Below the pieces are notes generated by a model. That model did no database searches, was not told the DNA's origin, and saw only the letters and a list, made by a program, of their open reading frames with translations. Made by a program: the position numbers and the translations under genes. Shown here one piece after another: positions 23,733 to 35,063 of a DNA stretch of 64,000 nucleotides. Source of the stretch: Neoarius graeffei (Eukaryota > Chordata > Actinopteri > Siluriformes > Ariidae); the NCBI RefSeq assembly GCF_027579695.1, contig NC_083571.1, forward strand, positions 31,906,943 to 31,970,942, read 5' to 3'. How positions within the stretch are numbered: the first letter of the stretch is position 1; every line of letters starts with the position of its first letter.

Positions 23733-24764
23733 ACGTTCAGACTGCACCCTGAAACGACCCATATCCGATTTTTTTGCCCATATGCGACCTGTATCCGATT
23801 TGTTATTGACAATCTGAACGACACAGATCCGATTTTTTTCACATGCGACCCAGGCCGCTTGGATATGTGGTCCTAATTCCGATGCATATCCGTTATTTTC
23901 ACATGCGACTGCAGTCTGACCGGACAGGTCGCATTCATGCGACCTACACGTCATCAACAAGAGACAAACGTCACTATTCTGCGTTGGCTAATCCCGCCTC
24001 TTTGGTGGAAAACAACAACATTTGTACAGTTTTCAGAATTTAAATAGACTTTTATAGAATTGATCAAGCTAATGGTGGATTTGGTAGGGACCTGGATGTT
24101 GATCTGTTGTTGCCCAAATGAGGATGGGTTCCCTTTTGAGTCCGGTTCCTCTTGAGGTTTCTTCCTCATGTCGTCTGAGGGAGTTTTTCCTTGCCACCGT
24201 CGCCACAGGTGTGCTCATTGGGGATAGATTAGGGATAAATTAGCTCATGTTCTAAGTCATTCAAATTCTGTAAAGCTGCTTTGCGACAATGTTTATTGTT
24301 AAAAGCGCTATACAAATAAACTTGACTTGACTTGTTAGCCTGATTAAATAAAACAGTTTCTATAACTGATTTATAACTTAAACCATCCTGTATTACAAGA
24401 TTATAAGATTGTTCTGGAAATTTCCAGTAATTTGACACCTTCGGTCTCATTAGTCTGCTGCCCACATTAATCAGATTATTGTGTGAGTTCCGCCGCCGCC
24501 ACAAAAACCACATCGCCAGGTCTCGCCTCATCTCCATGCTTTACTTGCAAACTTGAAGAGTGCGCTTTTTTTTTTGTTTACGTATTACGTAGATGTGCTT
24601 ATTACGTGTCAATTTGCGCATGCGGGACACTTTTGGGTCGTTTTCCGTTCATATTGGAGATCGCATACAAGTCTCATATAATTGGTAATGTGAATGGCCT
24701 AACAAAAAAAATCGGATTTCACAACAAATCGGATATGGGTCGTTTCAGGTTGCAGTCTGAACGT
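23733..24764. mobile_element. TIR element with ACGTTCAGACTGCAMCC ends
   Basis: The left end ACGTTCAGACTGCACCCTGA and the right end reversed ACGTTCAGACTGCAACCTGA are inverted copies, continuing as AACGACCCATATCCGATTT on both sides. Several internal CATATCCGATTT words occur. It sits in the tail of the preceding retroelement. Superfamily not assigned. Confidence 0.75.
24085..24335 (+). mobile_element. L2-like LINE/SINE 3' tail nested in the TIR element
   Basis: Contains GGAGTTTTTCCTTGCCACCG and later AAAGCGCTATACAAATAAAC, then a (CTTGA)n tail. This is the conserved 3' end of fish L2-type LINEs and the SINEs that use them. Only the 3' end is present. Confidence 0.65.
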
Positions 24765-25023
24765 AGTGTATGTGTCAGCCCTGTGATGACCTGGCGACTT
24801 GTCCAGGGTGTACCCCGCCTTTCGCCCGTAGTCAGCTGGGATAGGCTCCAGCTTGCCTGCGACCCTGTAGAACAGGATAAAGCGGCTAGAGATAATGAGA
24901 TGAAATGAGATGAGACATTGTTGTCTTATTGCCACAACGCTTACAAAACCTAACGCTGTTACCAAAGACAGAAATGTGAATTCACAAAATGAACGCATGT
25001 TGTGCCATCATGGTGGTTTAACG

Positions 25024-25215
25024 CAGCGTTTCTCAACCTTTTTTCGGTCACGGCACCCATCAGAAGTATGCAAATTCTCAAGGCACCCCTATATAAAATA
25101 TACGCAGTCACACGGACCATACACTGACCCTGGCAGTGATGTTGTGCCATGGGAAAGGGGGCCGTGAGACAAATTTTGATGATGCATGAAGCGGCGATGA
25201 TCTGCATTAGTGTGA
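25024..25215 (+). mobile_element. hAT left-end relic
   Basis: CAGCGTTTCTCAACCTTTTTT-like sequence is the start of Charlie-type hAT elements. No matching right end was found, so this is a fragment. Confidence 0.45.
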
Positions 25216-25258
25216 CTATCGTTTTTTAATTCATTTTATTTATTACAATGTTAGAATA

Positions 25259-25633
25259 GGGGGCAGCACAGTGGTGTAGTGGTTAGCACTGTCGCCTCAC
25301 AGCAAGAAGGTCCGGGTTCAAGCCCCGTGGCCGGCGAGGCCCTTTCTGTGTGGAGTTTGCATATTCTGTCCGTGTGGGTTTCCTCCGGGTGCTCTGGTTT
25401 CCCCCACAGTCCAAAGACATGCAGGTTAGGTTAACTGGTGACTCTAAATTGACCGTAGGTGTGAATGTGAGTGTGAATGGTTGTCTGTGTCTGTGTCAGC
25501 CTTGTGATGACCTGGCGACTTGTCCAGGGTGTACCCCGCCTTTCGCCCGTAGTCAGCTGGGATAGGCTCCAGCTTGCCTGTGACCCTGTAGAACAGGATA
25601 AAGCGGCTACAGATAATGAGATGAGATGAGACT
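25259..25633 (+). mobile_element. tRNA-derived SINE, copy 3
   Basis: Same head, body and (ATGAG)n tail as the copy at 20768; full length with scattered substitutions (GGCAGCACAGTGG at the head). Confidence 0.95.
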
Positions 25634-26094
25634 GCATAGCTATTGCAACATTATCGCTAGCTCTAAAAGCACAGACAACTTCATTGCGAGCTTTCTCTTG
25701 AAATAAAATATTTACACACCTCAATATGCTTCTGCAGGTTGGACGATGAGTTTTTGTAGTTTGATGTGGTTCATTTTTGGCAACTAAAGCAAACTTTTAA
25801 AGTGAAACGAATCTTTAATCCTTTCAGAAAACTGAAATATGGGTTCTAGCTATAGCCCTGGGTGAGTGCATTCTCCAGAAGAACCGCCTCCTTCCATTCT
25901 GCCATCGACTACTCGTGTTAAATAATGCTGCTGAGAAATCAGTGAACTTGATTTTATACAGTCTACAGACATGACGTGACCCTAGTGATTACTGATACTG
26001 TCTCAGTGTCACCTGCAAAAAAAAACATCACGTTTTAGAAAAGAAATGAAAAAACATCCACTTTCAAAGCTGCTTCATAGTAACGAGGACCTTG

Positions 26095-26263
26095 ACAGAA
26101 ATGTAGTGGAGTTAAAAGTACGATATTTGCCGTTCAAATGTAGTGAAGTTAAAGTCATAAGTTTCTTTAAAAAATAATACTCAAGTAAAGTACAGATACT
26201 CAAAAAGTGTACTTAAGTACAGTACTCAAGTAAATGTACTTTGTTACTGTCCACCTCTGGTCA
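26095..26263. mobile_element. Relic of a fish hAT-type MITE (AAGTACTTAAGTA words)
   Basis: Repeated AGTGGAGTTAAAAGTA, CTCAAGTAAAGTACAGATAC and a final TGTCCACCTCTG match a very common fish non-autonomous repeat as I remember it. Its left end is unclear. Confidence 0.45.
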
Positions 26264-26269
26264 CTGCAC

Positions 26270-27380
26270 ACATCTTCTTCTTCTTCTTTTGGCTGCTCCC
26301 AATTAGGGTTCTCCACAGCGGATCTTTCGTTTCCATTGCTCCCTGTCTTCTCTACCACTTTCATGTCCTCTCTCACCACATCCATGTATCTCCTCTTTGG
26401 CCTTCCTCATTTTCGTGTGCCTGGCAGCTCCATCCTCAACATTCTCCTTCCAACATGCTCTGCATCTCTTCTCAGGATGTGCCCATACCATCTCAGTCTC
26501 ATCTCTCTTAGCTTCATTCCCAAGCTCTCCACATGTGCTGTCCATCTGATGTGCTCATTCCTTATCCTGTCCAACCTCCCATCGCAAACCTCAACTCCGC
26601 CACCTCCGACTTTGCCTCCTGTCTCCAATCCATACATCACAGCTGGTCTCACTACTGTCTTATACATCTTACCTTTCACTTTTGCTGGGACTTTCTGATC
26701 ACAAATGACTCCTTCTCTAACTGCTCCACCCTGCCTGCACTCTCTTTCTCACCTCACTATCGCAGCCCCCATTTTCCTGCACAGTTTACCCCAGGTACTT
26801 GAATTCACCAACTTTCTTTACGTCTACTCCTTGCATCTTCACTACACTCTCATCCTCATTCTCATTGATGCACATATATTCTGTTTTGCTACTGCTCACC
26901 TTCATTCCTCTTTGTTCCAATGCATACCTCCATCTCTCCAAACCCAACTCAACCTCCTTTCTACTTTCACCACATATCACAATATCATCCGCAAACATCA
27001 TGTTCCATGGTGACTCTTGCCTCGCTTCATCCGTCAAGCTATCCATCACTATGGCAAACAAGAAAGGGCTCAAAGCAGATCCTTGATGGAGTCCCACCTT
27101 CACCTTGAACCATTCAGTCGTTCCAACTGCACACCTCACTGCTGTTTCACTGTTCTCATACATGTCTTGCACCACTCTGATATACTTCTCATTCACTCCA
27201 CACTCTCTCATACAATACCATAACTCATCTCTCGGCACTCTATCGTATGCCTTCTCCAGGTCTACAAACACACAATGTAGCTTTCTCTGGCCTTCTCTGT
27301 ACTTCTCTATTAACGTTCTTAAAGCAAAAATTGCATTCGATGTGCTCTTCCTTGGCATAAACCCGTACTGCTGTTCGGTT
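26270..27380 (-). pseudogene. RTE-like LINE reverse transcriptase, 5'-truncated and broken
   Basis: On the minus strand the frame at 27397-26786 encodes a reverse transcriptase core. Fingers/palm are marked by FVDLEKAYDRVPRDELW, a G-L-H-Q-G-S-A-L-S-P-F block, and the catalytic box MMFADDIV (FADD in place of YADD). After a break the frame continues at 26679-26407 with LDRIRNEHIRWTAHVES and RLRWYGHILRRDAEHVGRRM, and ends NPNWEQPKEEEE next to a (GAA)n tail at ~26275. Order and motifs match the C-terminal part of RTE-type ORF2. The endonuclease and the start are missing. Confidence 0.8.
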
Positions 27381-27444
27381 TCTGAAAAATACAACAAAAT
27401 TTAGTTCATCGTAGAAGAGCATGTATGCAGCACATGCGCACCGC

Positions 27445-27636
27445 CACTTCGGCCCAAGGCCGTCCTATGTTAACCTAACTGCATGTCTTTGGACTGTGGT
27501 GGAAACTGGAGCAAACCCACACAGACACAGGGAGAACATGCAAACTCTACACAGAAATGCCCCCATCAGCCACTGGGCTCGAACCCAGAACCTTCTTGCT
27601 GTACAGCGACAGTGCTAACTACTTTCACCACAGCGC
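27445..27636 (-). mobile_element. Degenerate SINE related to the tRNA-derived family
   Basis: On the minus strand the head and centre match the abundant SINE (B-box-like GGTTCGAGCCC, then GTTTGCATGTTCTCCC), with many substitutions and no (ATGAG)n tail. Confidence 0.7.
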
Positions 27637-28012
27637 CCCTGAACAAGACCGTGAACAAACAGGACGCAATTCAAATGCGTCTTAAACTCTGTTCAGATTC
27701 AACTGGTTCGTCAGTGAGACTGTAATACATACTGTATGTATCTAATACATTTTTACAAGTTTTCTCAGTAATAAAACTTTCACATCAATAAAATCACCAA
27801 AGGACAAGGTGACCAGACATCCCAGTTTTCCGGGGACAGTCCCCGTTTTTGGTGGCCTGTCCCCGGCTGGAGTTGTCCCCAGAAATGTCCCTGTTTTTAA
27901 CCATGACCGACAGATCCAGAAAAAAAAAAGACCGAACCCCCCCCCAGCCCAAACCATCTACCAGATTTCAGCAGACACCTCACGTATCAGTTTGTGGATC
28001 ATGGGCTCAGGC

Positions 28013-28365
28013 TGGGCGGCACGGTGGTGTAGTGGTTAGCACTGTCGCCTCACAGCAAGCAAGAAGGTTCTGGGTTCGAGCACAGTGGCTGACGGGCGCC
28101 TTTCTGTGTGCAGTTTGCATGTTGTCTGTGTGGGTTTCCTCTGGATGCTCCGGTTTCCCCCACATGCACACCCAAAGACATGCAGGTTAGGCTAATTGGT
28201 GGCTCTAAATTGACCGTGAATGTGAGTGTGAATGGTTGTTTGTCTCTATGTGTCAGCCCTGCGATGATCTGGCGACTTGTCCAGGGTGTACCCTGCCTCT
28301 CACCCATAGCCAGCTGGGATAGGCTCCAGCTTGCCCGTGACCCTGAATAGAATAAGCAGTAATGG
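28013..28365 (+). mobile_element. tRNA-derived SINE, copy 4 (different 3' tail)
   Basis: The head and body match the family, but the 3' end reads CCCTGAATAGAATAAGCAGT and AATGG without the (ATGAG)n tail. A 12-bp duplication ATGGGCTCAGGC flanks it (28001-28012, 28366-28377), so this is a complete insertion of a tail variant. Confidence 0.85.
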
Positions 28366-29022
28366 ATGGGCTCAGGCCGATAGCAGAGGTGTTCTAGAAC
28401 ACTGGCATGGATTTGGGGGGGGCACACCCGGCGAGTGCACCCGTAAAAAAAATAAAAGCTTTAGTATTGCAGATACCGAGATATGCCTGGCATTTTTTTT
28501 TTATTAATTAATAAAGTTTAAAAAAATTAACAAAATAATTCATTATGTGGGATTGAGCTGAAGAGTTTATGGTAAAAATTTACATTTAATAGTAGGTCCG
28601 AGCTTAGTTTTTTCCCGCTCATGACACGAATGCAGTGAAAAGCAAGCTGGGCGAGTCCTGTTGGATTTTAATAGGGTGCCAGAACTTCGTGCATCGACAT
28701 AACAACATACTGTATTCCCGGACTGCACTGTATTCCTACATGTAAAGGGTGTGCGCCATCCTTTTATGTTCATGGTATTGTTAACACGCATGTTCACAAG
28801 CCAAAATGATAAGATGCTGCAGCAGGCTTACTGCGTACACACACGGGTCGGCTGTCCGGCTACTGCTCGTATTCATTAATAGGGTATCCCTGTACTCACT
28901 ATACCCTGTGTATGTACATGGTACACGTGCCATTTTGGGGGGTGAGTCTCACTCTGATTTTGACTACAGTGGCTGGATAGGTCCAACTCACACAGTGATT
29001 GTATAGTTATCTCAGTCTATTA

Positions 29023-29725
29023 TGGCCCTTTTCCACTACCCTTTTTCAGCTCACTTCAGCTTGCTTCAGCTCACTTCAGCCCGACATGGCTCGCGTTTCG
29101 ACTACCAAAGAACAGCACGACTCAGCTCGCTTCAGCCCTGCTTAGCCCCTAAAACTCACACGGTTTTGGAGTGGGGCTGAAGCGAGCCAAACCGAGCCGA
29201 GTGAGGCTGGGGGCGTGAGCAGACACTCCCCTGTGCACTGATTGGTGAGGAGGAGTGTCCTCACATGCCCACACACGCCCCGCAAGCACGCTGGGATCTG
29301 TAAACACCGTAAACCCGGAAGAATAATAATTACGAATTACGAGAATTTCTGAAGCCTTATGCGCCTCGCCTCATCTATACGCTCTTGCCAGTATCTGTTG
29401 GCGTTATCGGTGACAACAAGCCACAGAACCAAGACCAGCAACACTAACGACTCCATGTCCTCCATGTTTATTGTTTACTATCCGGGTCGTGAGACTACCG
29501 CTTAAAAGCTCACTGATGTCACTGTTTGCGCTGCTTAACGACATCACGTGACGTCCACCCACTTTCGCTAACTCCACCCAATGTGTCCACCCACTTCCAG
29601 CCAGCATGGTTCAGCACGGTTGTAGTCGAAATGCAACTCCAACAGCCCCACTCAGCTCGACTCAGCCCAACTCGGCACGGCACGGCTCAGCCCGACTCAG
29701 CCGCGTTTGTAGTGGAAAAGCGGCA
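29023..29725 (-). mobile_element. MITE, CTTTTCCACTACC family, copy B
   Basis: Ends TGGCCCTTTTCCACTACC and (reversed) TGCCGCTTTTCCACTACA-like, with TTA at 29020-29022 and 29726-29728. Same internal sequence as copies A and C, including the Leu/Val-rich start of a short frame on the minus strand near 29467. Confidence 0.8.
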
Positions 29726-29872
29726 TTAGACTCAGGAGCTCAGATTGCAGTTACTGACTTTGTATTATAGACATGAAACTCTTGCAGTCTTTGTTTATAG
29801 TTCTCCCGGTATTAAGCTCTGTCTTAAGTGGTTGCTTACATTCCCTCAGTTTCCCTGGGTATATTCACTGTC

Positions 29873-30249
29873 GGGGTGGCACGGTGGTGTAGTGGTTAGC
29901 GCTGTCGCCTCATAGCAAGAAGGTCCAGGTTCGAGCCCCGTGGCCGGCGAGGGCCTTTCTGTGCGGAGTTTGCATGTTCTCCCCGTGTCTGCGTGGGTTT
30001 CCTCCGGGTGCTCCGGTTTCCCCCACAGTCCAAAGACATGCAGGTTAGGTTAACTGGTGACTCTAAATTGACCGTAGGTGTGAATGTGAGTGTGAATGGT
30101 TGTCTGTGTCTATGTGTCAGCCCTGTGATGACCTGGCGACTTGTCCAGGGTGTACCCTGCCTTTCGCCTGTAGTCAGCTGGGATAGGCTCCAGCTTGCCT
30201 GCGACCCTGTAGAAGGATAAAGCGGCTAGAGATAATGAGATGAGATGAG
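29873..30249 (+). mobile_element. tRNA-derived SINE, copy 5
   Basis: Full-length copy with (ATGAG)n tail, flanked by the 12-bp duplication ATATTCACTGTC (29861-29872, 30250-30261). Confidence 0.95.
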
Positions 30250-31204
30250 ATATTCACTGTCTTAGATGTATATTGAATGTCCTGAGCAGGAGCTCAGATT
30301 GCAGTTGCTAAAATAGTAATAATTTATTGATATAAGGTGTTTTGTGGTCAGTGTACTACACTGTAGTGTGTCATGTGGTAATGCATTACATGACAATGCA
30401 ACTTTCATAAATATTACCATATATCAGTTGTATTATGTTCTACACGTATACCTGCAACTCTGACAATATCATTTTCAGTAATGAAAAACATGCTTTTGAA
30501 AGTTCCTAATTTTAAAACATATTTTTGATATGGTAATTTTCTTTAAGGGATTTCATTTACAACATGTCTCTGACAGCTCAAAATGTATCTCCGGGCACTT
30601 AAAAACTGCAGAGCTTCCAGGGGACTCTGGCAGCCCTCGGACCCCCGGCCTTACTGGGTTGATGCACAGCCCCCCCTCCAATTTTCCTGGATCTGCCCCT
30701 GGAACACATCTGACGATAGTCTTTCCAATATTTTGATTGGTGGAGCTGAGGAACAACTTTTTAACAGAGTGCTAGAATCTTTGCCTAAACTAAAGTCATT
30801 CATTCAGCTTTGACAGACTGCTTCATCCGCTCCTGGACAGGTGAACCATAGTCTTTTCTTGTAGGCCTAAGTGATATTGTTTGTCATCTGTTATTTAGCC
30901 TTTAAATGCGTAAGCTACATTTTGCGATGTTGTATATGACATAACATTGCTTGTCACACTGTACTGAGATGTAGCGGTTGACCTAACAAACCATAGCCTA
31001 CTGTGGCTAATGCTAGCAGGAGAAAGCTCAGTGCAGCACCAATCAGTCAGCTGAAGTTGTTGCTAGATGTAGCATTGCTGTAACAGAAATCCAGCTGAGG
31101 TAAAATCATAACAGTTCAACAGCATAAGCTAACTTACACACAAATTGGTGTGTTATCCCACAGAGTAGCTGGCTATGTAAAGCTGTAGGCTTATGGTAAT
31201 GAAA

Positions 31205-31593
31205 GAAAGCACAAGTTTATTTATCACACCCTTGTGAAATTTCCTCTCTGCATTTAACCCATCTGAAGCAGTGAACACACACCTGCACACATGTGAGCAA
31301 TGAGCGCACACACATACCCAGAGCAGTGGGCAGCCATGCTAACAGCACCCGGGGAGCAGTTGGGAGTTAGGTGCCTCGCTCAAGGGCACCTCAGCCCAAG
31401 GCCATCCCATATTAACCTAACCGCATGTCTTTGGACTGTGGGGGAAACCGGAGCACCCAGAGGAAACCCATGCAGACACGGGGAGAGCATGCAAACTCCG
31501 CACAGAAAGGCCCTCACCAGCCACTAGGTTTGAACCCAGAACCTTCTTGCTGTGAGGCAACCATGCTAACCACTACACCACCGTGCCACCTTA
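31205..31593 (-). mobile_element. SINE with shared tRNA-like head but different tail
   Basis: On the minus strand it begins with the same GGTGGCACGGTGGTGTAGTG head and body as the abundant SINE. After the GGTTAATATGGGATGGCC region it changes to GGGTTAAATGCAGAGAGGAA and ends in a different tail near 31205. So two SINE types here share a head and differ at the 3' end. Confidence 0.75.
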
Positions 31594-31741
31594 AGTTACC
31601 AAAGTGTCAGTAATTTGTATAATTTGTTGTGATGTGTAGCGGACTACACATTTTGATTAAGGCTACTCATTTAGGCGAGGTCACCAATTCAGCTATGGCT
31701 ACAATTTAGGCTATGGGAGATCGGGAATCATTTGTATCCTC

Positions 31742-31778
<37 letters not shown>

Positions 31779-31779
31779 T
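31742..31779. repeat. (AAT)n microsatellite
   Basis: About twelve uninterrupted AAT units. Confidence 0.95.
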
Positions 31780-31912
31780 GCTACCGTACCTTGAAATTGC
31801 TTGGATTGAAGCAAACTGTTTATTGAAATTGTGTTGTGTGTTTTGTATATTTTTAAATACATTGTCCATTACTAGTGGCATATATGGTAATTATTCATTT
31901 AATATATTTACT

Positions 31913-32644
31913 GGCGGCACGGGGCGGCACGGTGGTGTAGTGGTTAGCGCTGTCGCCTCACAGCAAGAAGGTCCTGGGTTTGAGCCCCGGGGCCGGCGAG
32001 GGCCTTTCTGTGTGGAGTTTGCATGTTCTTCCCGTGTCCGCGTGGGTTTCCTCCGGGTGCTCTGGTTTCCCCCACAGTCCAAAGACATGCAGGTTAGGTT
32101 AACTGGTGACTCTAAATTGACCGTAGGTGTGAATGGTTGTCTGTGTCTATGTGTCAGCCCTGTGATGACCTGGCGACTTGTCCAGGGTGTACCCCGCCTT
32201 TCGCCCGTAGTCAGCTGGGATAGGCTCCAGCTTGCCTGCGACCCTGTAGAAGGATAAAGCGGCTAGAGATAATGAGATGAGATGAGACTGGTGGCACGGT
32301 GGTGTAGTGGTTAGCGCTGTCGCCTCACAGCAAGAAGGTCCGGGTTCAAGCCCCGTGGCCGGCGAGGGCCTTTCTGTGTGGAGTTTGCATGTTCTGTCCA
32401 TGTGGGTTTCCTCCAGGTGCTCCGGTTTCCCCCACAGTCCAAAGACATGCAGGTTAGGTTAACTGGTGACTCTAAATTGACCGTAGGTGTGAATGTGAAT
32501 GGTTGTCTATGTGTCAGCCCTGTGATGACCTGGCGACTTGTCCAGGGTGTACCCCGCCTTTCGCCCGTAGTCAGCTGGGATAGGCTCCAGCTTGCCTGCG
32601 ACCCTGTAGAACAGGATAAAGCGGCTAGAGATAATGAGATGAGA
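31913..32644 (+). mobile_element. tRNA-derived SINE, copy 7, split near its 5' end
   Basis: The first ten bases (31913-31922) are separated from the rest (32300-32644) by another SINE. TATATTTACT occurs at both outer borders (31903-31912, 32645-32654), which is this copy's own target duplication. Confidence 0.85.
31923..32286 (+). mobile_element. tRNA-derived SINE, copy 6, inserted into copy 7
   Basis: A full-length copy flanked by ACTGGCGGCACGG (31910-31922) and ACTGGTGGCACGG (32287-32299), a 13-bp duplication with one mismatch that includes the first bases of copy 7. It is therefore younger than copy 7. Confidence 0.85.
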
Positions 32645-33076
32645 TATATTTACTTTCATGGGTCTAAAACATCTATTTCAGCTAGCCTACAATTTAAGAG
32701 TCTATAAATCTAAACTATGTACCCATACCAGAGGTTTTTACATTGTCTTTAATTAGTGTTAACCTAAAGCACTTGTAGAATCGGCCTACAGTGCATTCAG
32801 TGAGGAAAATCCCACTGTTTATGCAATGCATGATCAAAATACATGAAAAACAGAAATGTCCCCCATTTTTATTGCAAAGATGAAAGCATTAGATGTTTTA
32901 ATTATATTTTCACGGCTGAACCGAAAATGTCCCCGGTTTTCTTCTCAGAAATCTGGTCACCTTACCAAAGGAGGCATTTCCAGGTCATGTGATTGCTCCA
33001 TTCACAACATGGCGTCCCAGTAGATGATGGAGTACATAAGAGATGCTGGCTCTTATTTCAGTTTGAGGTGTATCTT

Positions 33077-33385
33077 CTTCTTCTTCTTCTTCATCATCTT
33101 CTTTCACCTGCTCCTGTTAGGGGGTCACCACAGCAGATCTGTTCTGCATATTTGATCTGGCATAGGTTTTACACCAGATGCCCAACCTGACACAACCCTC
33201 CCCGGTCTATCCGGGCTTGAGACTGGCACTACGTATGCACTGGCTTGTGCAACCCCTGGAGGAAACCCATGTTGACACAGGGAGAACATGCAAACTCCAG
33301 ACAGAAAGGCCCCCGTCAACCATGAGGTTCGAATCCGGAACCTTCTTGCTGTGAGGTGACAGTGCTAACCACTGTACCACCATTG
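33077..33385 (-). mobile_element. Second SINE type with (GAA)n tail
   Basis: On the minus strand the head resembles the abundant family (CAGTGGTTAGCACTGTCACC, GGTTCGAACCTC). The 3' half (GGGTTGTGTCAGGTTGGGC, AAACCTATGCCAGATC) differs and ends near a (GAA)n tract at 33073-33092. That tail resembles the RTE-like LINE at 26270, which could be its mobilising partner. Confidence 0.6.
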
Positions 33386-33421
33386 GGTGTATAAAATAAT
33401 TTAAAAAACACACATACACAC

Positions 33422-33779
33422 CGGCGGCACAGTGGTGTAGTGGTTAGCGCTGTCGCCTCACAGCAAGAAGGTCCTGGGTTCGAGTCCCGGGGCCGGCGAG
33501 GGCCTTTCTGTGTGGAGTTTGCATGTTCTCCCCGTGTCCGCGTGGGTTTCCTCCGGGTGCTCCGGTTTCCCCCAAAGACATGCAGTTAACTGGTGACTCT
33601 AAATTGACCGTAGGTATGAATGTGAATGGTTGTCTGTGTCTATGTGTCAGCCCTGTGATGACCTGGTGACTTGTCCAGGGTGTACCCCGCCTTTCGCCCG
33701 TAGTCAGCTGGGATAGGCTCCAGCTTGCCTGCGACCCTGTAGAAGGATAAAGCGGCTGGAGATAATGAGATGAGATGAG
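33422..33779 (+). mobile_element. tRNA-derived SINE, copy 8
   Basis: Near-full-length copy with a short deletion around the CCACAGTCC region (near 33575) and an (ATGAG)n tail. The 12-bp duplication ACACATACACAC lies at 33410-33421 and 33780-33791. Confidence 0.95.
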
Positions 33780-33791
33780 ACACATACACAC

Positions 33792-35050
33792 CCACACAAC
33801 AAAACAATGATCACGAAGTAGCTTATGAGAAGCATCCGTCTTTCGTTTTGTGTCCTGGGAAGTGTTTAATATTTGTGGGAAGGTCACTGATATGCTTACT
33901 ATGTGACTAAACACATAAAGAAGCAGTAGTCACACATCTATTTTTGGTTTTTCAAACATCTACTGTACATAGATAATCACGGACATGACTCCGGACAGGA
34001 CTACAATGTTCAGACGAGCGCCAAATTTGGTGAAAAACATTAGGATGGAGAAAAACACTGGTGTGGCCGATCCGGACGGAATTCAAAACAAGACCTGTAA
34101 AATAAGAAATTATCACAGAGCCCATCCATCCAGCCACTATATATACCGCTTATCCGTAAGGGGCGCTGGGAAACCTGGAACCAATCCCTGCGAGAGGTGG
34201 GGAACACCCTGGGTAGGTCACCAATCTATCGCAGTGTTCCCAAAGACCTAGTGTAAATCTAATCCAAATAGAGCTTTTTGGGAAGCAAACAATTTGATAC
34301 CCTGTTTGATGTTATTTTTTTCAAAGGAACACATTATATTGAAATATCCATGATAGATTTAGTGATTGTGGTCCTAATACGTCGGGTCGATGCTGTATTT
34401 CTGTCGTTCATCTGAGAAATTAGCGGTTAGGGCACAGCAGGTACTGTTCCCACCTCATCACAGCTCCGGAGCCCTCGATTTGATCTCCAGTTCGACTCTC
34501 TGTGGAGTTTCTTTGCACGTTCTTCCCATGTCTGTATGGGCTTACTGAAGATGAAAAGGAGAAATTCATCTTTCCTCTTGTGTAATGAAGGAACAAGAAA
34601 ATTAATACACATGTTTTGTATAACTTTGAATGATGAATTTGGTTATACATGGTCATAATGGGTTTTTTGTTTTTTGGTTTTTTTTTAAAGCATATGCTTT
34701 GTGCTGTTTTTCCTTCTATTTCTGAAATCCTGGTCATTCCATTTCTGTGCTTTCCAACTGTGAGCTGATGTAGGATATTTTGGTGAAGGGAACAAAACCT
34801 GGATTTTAAGATGTGGAAACTGTCTGGATTCCAACTGCAGATGAAAAAGGAGTGAATCTGAAGTGACAGTTGAGAAACTGGGGTCAATTTTAAATAATTT
34901 GCTGTCGTGGAAAAAAATACAAAACACACCGACTTGAGCAAAAGCACTGCTTCTATACTCACCATTCAGTGAAGTAAAATTAGTCATCAAGAAAATTAAA
35001 TGTCATCTGCGGAAAACTGCTCGAGTTATTACTTTACAAATGACTTTTTC
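33792..35050. other. Non-coding stretch with degenerate SINE pieces
   Basis: No gene seen. Weak SINE-like remnants occur at about 34120-34245 (CCATCCATCCAGCC, TATACCGCTTATCCG) and 34425-34550 (GGTTAGGGCACAGCAGGTAC). The 181-codon minus-strand frame at 34420-34965 lacks any recognised domain. Confidence 0.45.
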
Positions 35051-35063
35051 ATATTTCTATAGC

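Larger units (their letters stand above)
21157..24911 (+). mobile_element. SINE copy 2, split into three pieces by nested insertions
   Basis: SINE sequence runs 21157-21310, resumes at 23033-23105 and again from about 24769 to 24911. The first gap is a hAT element with a perfect 8-bp duplication. The second is a retroelement tail plus a TIR element. The pieces add up to one ordinary SINE in the correct order. Confidence 0.9.
27805..32964. mobile_element. Large hAT element (GGTGACCAGA ends) hosting many insertions
   Basis: The left end CAAGGTGACCAGACATCCC pairs with the reversed right end TAAGGTGACCAGATTTCTG. A perfect 8-bp duplication CCAAAGGA flanks it at 27797-27804 and 32965-32972. It contains SINEs (28013, 29873, 31205, 31913/31923), a MITE (29023) and unassigned sequence. 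No transposase frame was recognised. The element at 48278-51325 has similar ends. Confidence 0.85.

Noticed and set aside
26786..27397. Possible host reverse transcriptase-like gene
   Set aside because: It is a truncated LINE: frame breaks, (GAA)n tail and loss of the endonuclease.
34420..34965. 181-codon minus-strand open frame
   Set aside because: No domain, no family resemblance, and the region contains degenerate SINE pieces; composition is that of AT-rich non-coding DNA.
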